A stretch of DNA of 64,000 nt, taken from the NCBI RefSeq assembly GCF_014650915.1, contig NZ_BMVW01000007.1:62001-126000 (forward strand), written 5' to 3'. Made by a program: the position numbers and the translations under genes. This document shows, piece by piece, positions 41,085 through 48,543 of the stretch. The notes under the pieces were generated by a model. The model saw nothing but the letters and a program-made list of their open reading frames with translations. It was not told where the DNA came from and did no database searches. This DNA is from Streptomyces poonensis. Its GTDB lineage: Bacteria; Actinomycetota; Actinomycetes; Streptomycetales; Streptomycetaceae. Numbering within the stretch: the stretch's first letter is position 1; every line of letters starts with the position of its first letter.

Positions 41085-42446
41085 TCACGCCCCCAGCAGA
41101 CTCTGGCCGCACACCCGTACGACCTGGCCGTTGACCGCGCCCGACGCCGGGTGCGCGAGCCAGGCCGTCGTCTCCGCCACGTCGACGGGCAGGCCGCCCT
41201 GGCCCAGGGAGTTCATCCGGCGGCCCGCCTCCCGGATGAACAGCGGGACGGCCGCCGTCATCTTCGTCTCGATGAAGCCGGGCGCGACCGCGTTGACGGT
41301 GACACCGTGCTCGGCGAGGGCGCGCGGGGCGAGCGAGCGGACCAGGCCGACGATGCCCGCCTTGCTGGCCGCGTAGTTGGTCTGGCCGGTGTTGCCCGCG
41401 ATCCCGGCGATCGAGGCGGTGGCGACGATCCGGCCGCCGGAGTTCAGGGCCTTGGCGGCGAGCAGCGCGTCGGTCGTGCGCAGCACGCTCGCCAGGTTGA
41501 CGTCGAGGACGGAACTCCACCGGTCCGCGGCCATGTTGGCGAGCCGGCGGTCGCGGGTGATGCCCGCGTTGTGGACGAGGACGTCCAGCCCGCCGGGGAC
41601 GGCGGCGACGATGCGCTCGCCCGCGTCGGGGGCGGTGATGTCGAGGGCGAGGGCCGTACCGTCCAACTGCCCGGCCACGGCGGCGAGGTCGGTCTCGGCC
41701 GCGGGGACGTCCAGGCACACCACCCGCGCGCCGTCCCGCGCCAGCGTCTCCGCCACCGCCGCGCCGATGCCGCGGGCCGCGCCGGTGACCAGGGCGGTGC
41801 GCCCGGCGAGGGGGCGCTCCCAGTCGTCGGGCGCCGTGACGTCGGCCTGCCCGACGTCGACGACCTGGCCGCTGACGTACGCCGACCTGGGCGAGAGCAG
41901 GAAGCGCAGGGTCGATTCGGCGGCGACGGCGGAGGCTGCGCCTCCCGCCGTGCGGACGCCCGCCGTTCCGACGCCCGCCGTCCGGACGAGGGTGACGGTG
42001 CGCCCGCGGCCGATCTCCTTGCCGAGGGACCGCACGAAGCCCTCCAGCGCCTGCTGGACGGCCGCCTGCCGGTGGTCGTCCGGGTCGGGCCGGGTGCCCA
42101 GCACGACCACGCGGCCGCTGTCGGCGACGGACCGTACGACGGGGTGGAGGGCCGCGTGCACCTCGGCGAGGGCCTCGACGGTGGTGACACCGGTGGCGTC
42201 GAGGACGACGGCGGCGGGACGGCTCGCGGACCCGGCCGCGTCGAGCACCTTGAGTCCCGTGCCCGCGAGGACGCCGGCCAGGCCGCGCAGCCCCGGCTCG
42301 CCCGCCGTCAGGTGCAGCAACGGCCCGTCCAGCACCGGCCGTTCCGGTGACCAGCGGTGCAGCGCGGCGGGCTGGGGGAGCCCGAGCCGGCGGGCCAGGA
42401 AACGGCCGGGCGCGGTGCCCGTGAAACGCAAGTAGCGGTCGGCCAT
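41085..42446 (-). CDS. High-molecular-weight 3-oxoacyl-ACP/CoA reductase, FabG4 type
   Basis: A 453-residue SDR. An N-terminal flavodoxin-like domain (~1-200) has lost its own catalytic residues. The C-terminal domain has the NAD(P) loop TGAARGIGAAVAETLARDGA, NAG (VHNAGITRD), catalytic S in ATASIAGIAGN and YxxxK (NYAASKAGI). The double domain is the hallmark of FabG4-like proteins. It is read divergently from the thiolase gene across a 97-bp promoter region with two dyads. Confidence 0.92.
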   Translation of the reverse strand: MADRYLRFTGTAPGRFLARRLGLPQPAALHRWSPERPVLDGPLLHLTAGEPGLRGLAGVLAGTGLKVLDAAGSASRPAAVVLDATGVTTVEALAEVHAALHPVVRSVADSGRVVVLGTRPDPDDHRQAAVQQALEGFVRSLGKEIGRGRTVTLVRTAGVGTAGVRTAGGAASAVAAESTLRFLLSPRSAYVSGQVVDVGQADVTAPDDWERPLAGRTALVTGAARGIGAAVAETLARDGARVVCLDVPAAETDLAAVAGQLDGTALALDITAPDAGERIVAAVPGGLDVLVHNAGITRDRRLANMAADRWSSVLDVNLASVLRTTDALLAAKALNSGGRIVATASIAGIAGNTGQTNYAASKAGIVGLVRSLAPRALAEHGVTVNAVAPGFIETKMTAAVPLFIREAGRRMNSLGQGGLPVDVAETTAWLAHPASGAVNGQVVRVCGQSLLGA

Positions 42447-42473
42447 GGTGCTGCTCCCGGCTCGGTCGGTACA

Positions 42474-42502
42474 TTACTCCGAAGTAAGGTTACCCGAGGT
42501 AA
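42474..42502. promoter_or_regulatory. Two adjacent TTAC-N5/6-GTAA dyads in the divergent fabG4/fadA2-type promoter
   Basis: TTACTCCGAAGTAA (42474-42487) and TTACCCGAGGTAA (42490-42502) are two near-perfect palindromes separated by 2 bp, midway between the two starts (42446 and 42544). The AT-rich arms stand out against the GC-rich background. They look like a double operator for a TetR-type repressor. Confidence 0.75.
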
Positions 42503-42543
42503 TCCTACGTCGCCGAGTAGTCGCCGGGCAGGAGAAGGTCGAG

Positions 42544-43851
42544 ATGAGTTCACGGAAGCCGGTCAGCCCCGCCGCACTGACCACCCGCCGCGTCGCGGTG
42601 ATCGGCGGCGTCCGTATCCCCTTCGCCCGCTCCGACGGGCCGTACGCCACCGCGTCCAACCAGGAGATGCTGACCGCGGCGCTGGACGGCCTGGCCGAGC
42701 GGTACGGGCTCGGAGAGCCGGGCGCGGTCGGCGAGTTCGTGGCCGGGGCGGTGCTGAAGCACAGCCGGGACTTCAACCTCGCCCGCGAGACCGTCCTCGG
42801 CTCGAAGCTCGATCCGCGCACCGCCGCGTACGACGTCCAGCAGGCCTGCGGCACCGGGCTCCAGGCCGTGATCGCCGCCGCCAACAAGATCGCTCTCGGG
42901 CAGACCGAGTCGGCCGTCGCGGGCGGCGCCGACACGGCGAGCGACGCGCCCCTCGGCGTCAACGACCGGCTGCGCCGCATCCTCCTGGAGGCCCGGCGGG
43001 CCAGGACGACCGGCGCCCGGCTGAAGGCGCTGGCGCGGATCCGCCCCTCCCACCTGGTCCCCGACATCCCGCGCAACGCCGAGCCCCGCACCGGCCTGTC
43101 GATGGGCGAGCACGCGGCCGTCACGGCGCGGGCGTGGGGCATCACCCGCGAGGCGCAGGACGAGCTCGCCGCCGCCAGCCACCAGCGGCTGGCGGCGGCG
43201 TACGAACGCGGCTTCCTCCGGCACCTGGTCGTGCCCTTCCGCGGCCTCGACCGGGACCAGAACCTGCGGCCGGACTCGACCGTGCGGAAACTCGCCGCGC
43301 TGAAGCCGGTGTTCGGGCTGGATGGTCCCGGGCCGACCATGACGGCGGGCAACTCGACGCCCCTGACGGACGGCGCGGCGACCGTGCTGCTGGCGAGCGA
43401 GGAGTGGGCCGAGGCGCGGGGCCTTGCGCCGCTCGCCTTCCTGACCGCGTACGAGACGGCCGCGGTCGACTTCGCGGGCCCGGGCGGTGATGTCGCGGGT
43501 GGTGCGGACGGCCTGCTGATGGCACCGGCGTACGCCGTTCCGCGCATGCTGGAGCGGGCGGGACTCGGCATCGAGGACTTCGACCTCGTCGAGATCCACG
43601 AGGCGTTCGCGTCCCAGGTGCTCGCCACCCTCGCGGCCTGGGAGCAGCGCGGCCTCGCCCCCGTGGACCGCGCCCGCCTCAACGTGGCGGGGTCCTCCCT
43701 CGCCACCGGGCACCCCTTCGCGGCGACGGGCGCCCGTATCGTCGCGACCCTGGCCGGGCTGCTGGCCGAACGGGACGCGCCGGGCCGCGGACTGATCTCG
43801 GTCTGTGCGGCCGGAGGGCAGGGTGTGACGGCGATCCTGGAACGGCCGTGA
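42544..43851 (+). CDS. Acetyl-CoA acetyltransferase/thiolase, FadA2 type
   Basis: A 435-residue thiolase. The acyl-cysteine is in DVQQACGTGLQAVIAAANKI. The two later catalytic elements are VEIHEAFASQ with NVAGSSLATGHPFAATGARI and the C-terminal VCAAGGQGVTAI. In the last motif the common CIGGGQG cysteine context is changed to CAAGGQG, as in FadA2/FadI-like enzymes. It is divergent from the FabG4/HtdX-like pair, the same arrangement as mycobacterial fadA2. Likely a 3-ketoacyl-CoA thiolase; direction of the pathway is not decided by sequence. ATG 42544 has GGAG 10 nt upstream. Confidence 0.92.
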   Translation: MSSRKPVSPAALTTRRVAVIGGVRIPFARSDGPYATASNQEMLTAALDGLAERYGLGEPGAVGEFVAGAVLKHSRDFNLARETVLGSKLDPRTAAYDVQQACGTGLQAVIAAANKIALGQTESAVAGGADTASDAPLGVNDRLRRILLEARRARTTGARLKALARIRPSHLVPDIPRNAEPRTGLSMGEHAAVTARAWGITREAQDELAAASHQRLAAAYERGFLRHLVVPFRGLDRDQNLRPDSTVRKLAALKPVFGLDGPGPTMTAGNSTPLTDGAATVLLASEEWAEARGLAPLAFLTAYETAAVDFAGPGGDVAGGADGLLMAPAYAVPRMLERAGLGIEDFDLVEIHEAFASQVLATLAAWEQRGLAPVDRARLNVAGSSLATGHPFAATGARIVATLAGLLAERDAPGRGLISVCAAGGQGVTAILERP

Positions 43852-44280
43852 ACTGCCGCGTGCGGGCCCGGTTTTGACGCGTAGGCAGGGGGTACCCGGA
43901 GACCCGGCGCACGGTCCCCGTCGTCGGGAGGGCGCACGGACCGTGACGGCGCGAGAGGGTTGTGCGGGGCCCCGTGGGGCGCGAGGGTCCCGCACGACCG
44001 CCGGAAGCCCGGCGAAGCTGAGAATCGTTCACCATACCGCCACCGGCGGCGATTCCGGCCGCAGCGGCCGCCGATCTTGCACACCTCCGGTGCCGTAACC
44101 CCGCCGAACACCCACAGCACCCTCACGAGGCAGCCGTACGATCCGGTCCTGACCGGTGATGATCCCCCCGCCCCGAGTGCGGCGGCCGCCGCCGGACCCC
44201 GCCGGCGCAGCGGCCCGCACCCCAAGGCCCGTACGCCGTGCGGAAGAGCACCGCGTCACCGCACGCCACAGGAGTCGCTC
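43852..44280 (+). other. 429-bp intergenic region before the acyl-CoA synthetase
   Basis: No gene is supported. It contains several short imperfect inverted repeats (e.g. GGCGCACGG-TCC copies near 43915 and 43930) that may include the thiolase terminator. Near 44270 lies AGGAG, the ribosome site of the next gene. An in-frame extension of the synthetase through this DNA has no protein character. Confidence 0.5.
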
Positions 44281-46260
44281 GTGTCCCTCATGCCTTCGTC
44301 CTCTTCCTCCGCGTATCCGTCCTCCGGACCGTCGCCCGTCCAGTCCTCCGTCCCGCCGGTCACCTCGGCCATGTACGACGACTCCGCACCGGTTCTCGTG
44401 GCGCCCGAGCTCCGGCGGCTGGACGGCGTGGTGCGGGAGGCGTACGTGCCGCCCCTGGCCGCGCCGGTCACGCACGGCTCGCTCGCCGACCTGCCCTTCG
44501 AGAACGCGGGGGCCGAGCCCGGCAGGGCCGTCCTCAGCCGCCGGGGGGACGACGGCCGCTGGACGGACGTGACGGCCGCCGAGTTCGCGGCCCAGGTGCT
44601 GGCGGTCGCCAAGGGGCTGATCGCGGAAGGGCTGACGCCGGGCGACCGGATCGCCGTCCTGGCCCGTACGACGTACGAGTGGACGCTGCTGGACTTCGCC
44701 GCGTGGGCGGCCGGCCTGGTGACCGTGCCCGTCTATCCGACGTCCTCCGTCTTCCAGATCCGCTGGATCCTCCAGGACACCGGCGCGGTCGTCCTCGTCA
44801 CCGAGACCGCCGCGCAGGCCGCCGCCATCGGCCCGGAACTGCCGCGCCTGCCCGACCTGCGGCATGTATGGGTGATCGAGAAGAACCATGTGGACGCCCT
44901 TGCCGAGGCCGGCACGCACGTGCCCGACCAGGAGGTGGACGTACGGCGCGGTGTGCTCGGCCCCGACTCGCTCGCCACCGTCATCTACACCTCCGGCACC
45001 ACCGGCCGCCCCCGGGGCTGCGCCCTCACGCACGGCAACTTCTTCGCCGAGGTCGACAACGCCATCGAGCTGCTCTACCCGGTGTTCAAGGCGCGGACGA
45101 AGGAGGAGGCGGCGATCCTCCTCTTCCTGCCCCTGTCCCACGTCTTCGGCCGCATGGTGGCCATCGCCTGCGTCCGGGCGCGGGTACGGCTCGGCCACGC
45201 GCCGAGCCTGACCGCCGAGGACCTCATGGCGGACCTGGCGAGCTTCCGGCCGACGGCCCTGCTGGCCATCCCGTACATGCTGGAAAAGGTGTACAACGTC
45301 GCCCGCGCCAAGGCCGAGGCGGCCCGCCGGACCACGGCGTTCGACCGGGCGGCGGGCGTGGCCCGGCGCTACGGCGAGGCCGTGGAGGCGCGCCGGCTGG
45401 GCACCGGCGACGGCCCGAACGCCGGTCTGAAGACGGCCCGCACCTTCTACGACTCGCTCGTCTACCGCCGCATCCGGGGCGCCATGGGCGGCCGGCTCCG
45501 CCACATCGTCTCCGGCGGCTCCCCGCTGGGCCGGCGCCTCGCCGCCTTCTACGCCGGGGCCGGCATCGACATCTACGAGGGCTACGGCCTCACCGAGTGC
45601 ACCGCCGCCGCCACGGTCACACCCCCGCTCGCGCCGCGCCTCGGCACGGTGGGCTGGCCCCTGCCCGGCACCCGGATACGGCTCGCGGCGGACGGCGAGA
45701 TCCTGGTGTCCGGCGGGCAGGTGCTGCGCGGCTACTGGGACCCGCAGGCCGGCGGCATGGTCCCGGCGACCCGTGACGGCTGGCTCCCGACCGGGGACCT
45801 CGGGCATCTGGACGACGAGGGCTACCTCACCATCACCGGCCGCAAGAAGGAGATGCTGATCACGGCGGGCGGCAAGAGTGTGGCCCCGGCACCCCTGGAG
45901 AACTGGCTGCGCGCCCATCCGCTGATCTCCCAGTGCATGGTCGTCGGCGACGGCCGCCCGTACATCGGCTGTCTGTTCACCCTCGACGCCGAGGGCGTCA
46001 ACCACTGGCGCCGGATGAACGGCAAGCACCCGGTGCCGCCGGAGCTCGTCGCGGACGACGAGGAGCTGCTGGCCGTGCTCCAGCGCGCGGTCGACGAGGC
46101 GAACAAGCTGGTGTCCCGCCCGGAGTCGATCCGCAGGTTCGCCGTCCTCCCCGCCGACCTCACGGAGGAGTCGGGCCATCTGACCCCGTCCATGAAGATC
46201 CGCCGCGCCGCCGTCGCACGCGACTTCGCGGACGTGATCGAGGGCCTGTACGCGCGGTAG
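44281..46260 (+). CDS. Long-chain fatty-acid-CoA ligase (AMP-binding)
   Basis: A 659-residue ANL-family enzyme that adenylates a fatty acid and transfers it to CoA. Core motifs are A3 VIYTSGTTGRPRGCALTHGN, EGYGLTECTAAATV, TGDLGHLDDEGYLTITGRKK and the catalytic lysine region near LTPSMKIRR. It has the long insertion of FadD15-type proteins. The GTG at 44281 has AGGAG 6 nt upstream. The first ~35 residues are Ser/Pro-rich and disordered. Location behind the thiolase fits a common lipid role. Confidence 0.93.
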   Translation: MSLMPSSSSSAYPSSGPSPVQSSVPPVTSAMYDDSAPVLVAPELRRLDGVVREAYVPPLAAPVTHGSLADLPFENAGAEPGRAVLSRRGDDGRWTDVTAAEFAAQVLAVAKGLIAEGLTPGDRIAVLARTTYEWTLLDFAAWAAGLVTVPVYPTSSVFQIRWILQDTGAVVLVTETAAQAAAIGPELPRLPDLRHVWVIEKNHVDALAEAGTHVPDQEVDVRRGVLGPDSLATVIYTSGTTGRPRGCALTHGNFFAEVDNAIELLYPVFKARTKEEAAILLFLPLSHVFGRMVAIACVRARVRLGHAPSLTAEDLMADLASFRPTALLAIPYMLEKVYNVARAKAEAARRTTAFDRAAGVARRYGEAVEARRLGTGDGPNAGLKTARTFYDSLVYRRIRGAMGGRLRHIVSGGSPLGRRLAAFYAGAGIDIYEGYGLTECTAAATVTPPLAPRLGTVGWPLPGTRIRLAADGEILVSGGQVLRGYWDPQAGGMVPATRDGWLPTGDLGHLDDEGYLTITGRKKEMLITAGGKSVAPAPLENWLRAHPLISQCMVVGDGRPYIGCLFTLDAEGVNHWRRMNGKHPVPPELVADDEELLAVLQRAVDEANKLVSRPESIRRFAVLPADLTEESGHLTPSMKIRRAAVARDFADVIEGLYAR

Positions 46261-46293
46261 GCATCCGGCTCGTCCCGGCCCGGCCTGGGGCGC

Positions 46294-47292
46294 TCAGGGG
46301 GCGTGGAGGAGCGTGGTGGAGGGCGGGACGCCGTAGCGCCGCCGGTAGGCGGCGGCGAACCGGCTCCGGTGGGTGAAGCCCCAGCGGTAGGCGACATCGG
46401 AGACGGTGACCCGGCCGGGCTCGCTCCAGCGCAGCTCCTCGTGGGCGCGGATCAGCCGTACCCGGCGCAGATAACTCATCGGCGACATCCCCAGATGCTG
46501 CCGGAAACCCTCCTGCAGCCGCCGGACGCTGACACCCGAGACCGCGGCGAGCGACGACGCGGTGTACGGGCGTTCCGGGTGCGCCTCCATGGCGTCGACC
46601 GCGCGCTTGACCGGGGCCGGGCGGCAGGGCGGGACCGGCCGCGCCAGCGTCTCCCGGTAGGGGTGGTCCGCCGCCAGCAGCAGCCCGGTCACCAGAGCGT
46701 CGTGCAGTCGGCCGGCGACCAGCTCCTGCTGGGCCAGCCCGCCGGGCGTGTGCGCGTCACCGGCCAGCAGCGTGGCCAGTCGCAGCCAGGTGAGCCCCGG
46801 ACCGCGGGAGATGTCCATGGTGGGAGCGAGCTCCAGGGGAGTCCGGACCGGCACGTCCAGCAGCTGTTCCAGCTGGGCCTCCAGGGTGACTCGCTCGATC
46901 TTGACCGCCAGGAGACGGCAGTCGCCGCTCCAGCGGTCCAGCGTCGTGTCACGGCTCGGCTGGAAGACCGCGGCCCGGTCCGCGGTGGCCCGCAGCGGGT
47001 CGTGGCGCCCCTGGTGCCAGTCCAGCGTTCCGCTCAGCGGTACGTCGACGTGGTAGGCCGGCAGTTCGCCGAACCGCATGAGCAGATCCGCGCCGAAGGA
47101 GAAGGCGCCGACCGTGACCCCGCCCAGGCTGGTGACCGCGATGCTGCCATTGATCTCGGTCGCCGGCTGCAGCCGGTCGACGGTGAGGGAGTAGAAGTTC
47201 TGCTCGATCGTGGACCTGACCTCCTCCAGCTCCATGGTGCGGAAGAGGACCGGCCGGGCGGACCGGGCACGGAGAGCCGATGCCTGTGTCAT
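46294..47292 (-). CDS. AraC family transcriptional regulator
   Basis: A 332-residue regulator. An N-terminal AraC-binding-like domain (residues ~30-190; VDVPLSGTLDWHQGRHDPLR, then VFQPSRDTTLDRW) precedes a double HTH (~225-330; VKRAVDAMEAHPERPYTASS, LAAVSGVSVRRLQEGFRQHL, VSDVAYRWGFTHRSRFAAAY). It is convergent with the acyl-CoA synthetase and divergent from the GAF-ANTAR gene, 317 bp away. The gap has no further gene. Targets unknown. Confidence 0.93.
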   Translation of the reverse strand: MTQASALRARSARPVLFRTMELEEVRSTIEQNFYSLTVDRLQPATEINGSIAVTSLGGVTVGAFSFGADLLMRFGELPAYHVDVPLSGTLDWHQGRHDPLRATADRAAVFQPSRDTTLDRWSGDCRLLAVKIERVTLEAQLEQLLDVPVRTPLELAPTMDISRGPGLTWLRLATLLAGDAHTPGGLAQQELVAGRLHDALVTGLLLAADHPYRETLARPVPPCRPAPVKRAVDAMEAHPERPYTASSLAAVSGVSVRRLQEGFRQHLGMSPMSYLRRVRLIRAHEELRWSEPGRVTVSDVAYRWGFTHRSRFAAAYRRRYGVPPSTTLLHAP

Positions 47293-47609
47293 GTCGTTCT
47301 CTTGCCGGTGTGCCGATGAGAAGGCCCGCGGGAAGTGCGGGCTGGCCCGCAGGAAGCCCGGAAAGCCCAGGGGGCCGGGTGGGGGCCGTGGGTCGAAGCG
47401 TCGAGTCGACCGTAGTCCTCGATGGTGCCCCGCGCGGGATCCATCGCGTTTTTCGGCTCACCGCGGGTGCTCAGCGGCTCATGCGCGTACGAGTTGGGGC
47501 CTATTGTCTGCCCGATGGACGACCTTGATGGCCGCACGAAGGGTGGAGTGCCGGGAGCATGTGCGAGTAGATGCCGGTCCGTACGACGACACGCCACCTC
47601 CGTCATTCG

Positions 47610-48470
47610 ATGGACGAGTCCGCAGCCATGGCCATCACCGAACGCGACCTGAAGGTCGCCGAAACCGTCCTCGGCCTGACCGCTCCGCCGCTGGAGGATT
47701 TCGACACCGTCAAGTTCCTGCGCCACCTCACCGACCGGGTCTGCGAGCTGCTGCCCGTCAGGGCGGCTGGTGTCACCCTGCTGGACGGCCGGGGACGGGC
47801 GGCCGTGGCCACCGCGTCCGACCGGGTCACCGAGGCACTGGAGCAGGCCCAGCTCGACTGGCAGGAGGGACCCGGTCCGGACTGCGCCGGCGGCAGGTCC
47901 CCCGTCGGGTTCACCGACCTGGCCGAAGGAGCCGTCCGCTGGCCCCGTTTCGCATCGCTCGCGGTCCGCGCCGGCTTCACCGCCGTCGCCGCCGTGCCCA
48001 TGCGGTGGGACGACCGGATGATCGGCACCCTCGACCTGATGACCACCGTTCCGCCGGACCGACGTACGGAGGGTTCGGATGGCTCGGGCTGTTCGAACGG
48101 AGTGGACGGAGTGGACGGAGTGGACGGAGCGGGCGGAGCGAATGAAGTGAATGGAGTGCACGGAACGCCCGGAGCGCAGGGCATACGGTGCGCGCAGCTG
48201 CTCGCCACGGCCGCCACGATCGGCCTGCTGCACCGCAAGCTGCTGTGGGACCAGTCCGCCCTCATCGTCCAGCTGCGGTCCGCGCTGGACAGCCGGGTCG
48301 TGATCGAACAGGCCAAGGGAGTCCTGTCGGCATGCGCGCGGATACCCCTCGACGAGGCGTTCGACCGGCTGCGCCGCCATGCCCGCAGCCGGCAGCGCAG
48401 ACTGGGCGAGCTCGCCGCCGACGTCGTCCGGGGGGACATTCCCCCGATCCTGCTCCGTCCCCGCCCGTGA
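47610..48470 (+). CDS. GAF and ANTAR domain RNA-binding regulator with a repeat-expanded linker
   Basis: A 286-residue protein. Residues ~20-145 form a GAF sensor domain (TDRVCELLPVRAAGVTLLDG, AVRWPRFASLAVRAGFTAVA and AVPMRWDDRMIGTLDLM). Residues ~215-270 form an ANTAR domain (LRSALDSRVVIEQAKGVLSA, then CARIPLDEAFDRLRRHAR) that binds terminator RNA loops to control antitermination. Between them sits a linker of ~40 residues (NGVDGVDGVDGAGGANEVNG) encoded by 9-bp tandem units. Start ATG 47610; a later ATG at 47628 is possible. Confidence 0.9.
   Translation: MDESAAMAITERDLKVAETVLGLTAPPLEDFDTVKFLRHLTDRVCELLPVRAAGVTLLDGRGRAAVATASDRVTEALEQAQLDWQEGPGPDCAGGRSPVGFTDLAEGAVRWPRFASLAVRAGFTAVAAVPMRWDDRMIGTLDLMTTVPPDRRTEGSDGSGCSNGVDGVDGVDGAGGANEVNGVHGTPGAQGIRCAQLLATAATIGLLHRKLLWDQSALIVQLRSALDSRVVIEQAKGVLSACARIPLDEAFDRLRRHARSRQRRLGELAADVVRGDIPPILLRPRP
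48099..48179 (+). repeat. Nine 9-bp units of GGAGTGGAC type inside the GAF-ANTAR gene
   Basis: Three perfect GGAGTGGAC units are followed by six degenerate ones (GGAGCGGGC, GGAGCGAAT, GAAGTGAAT, GGAGTGCAC, GGAACGCCC, GGAGCGCAG). The period is a multiple of three, so expansion changes linker length without breaking the frame. Confidence 0.9.
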
Positions 48471-48543
48471 GCGTTTCCGCCGTGTCCTGACCGATCCACC
48501 CCTTTCCACCCTGTCCCGGGCGTCCCACCGACCGGGCCCCGGC

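Noticed and set aside
43960..44280. N-terminal extension of the acyl-CoA synthetase
   Set aside because: No family similarity or codon character; the GTG at 44281 has a good ribosome site.
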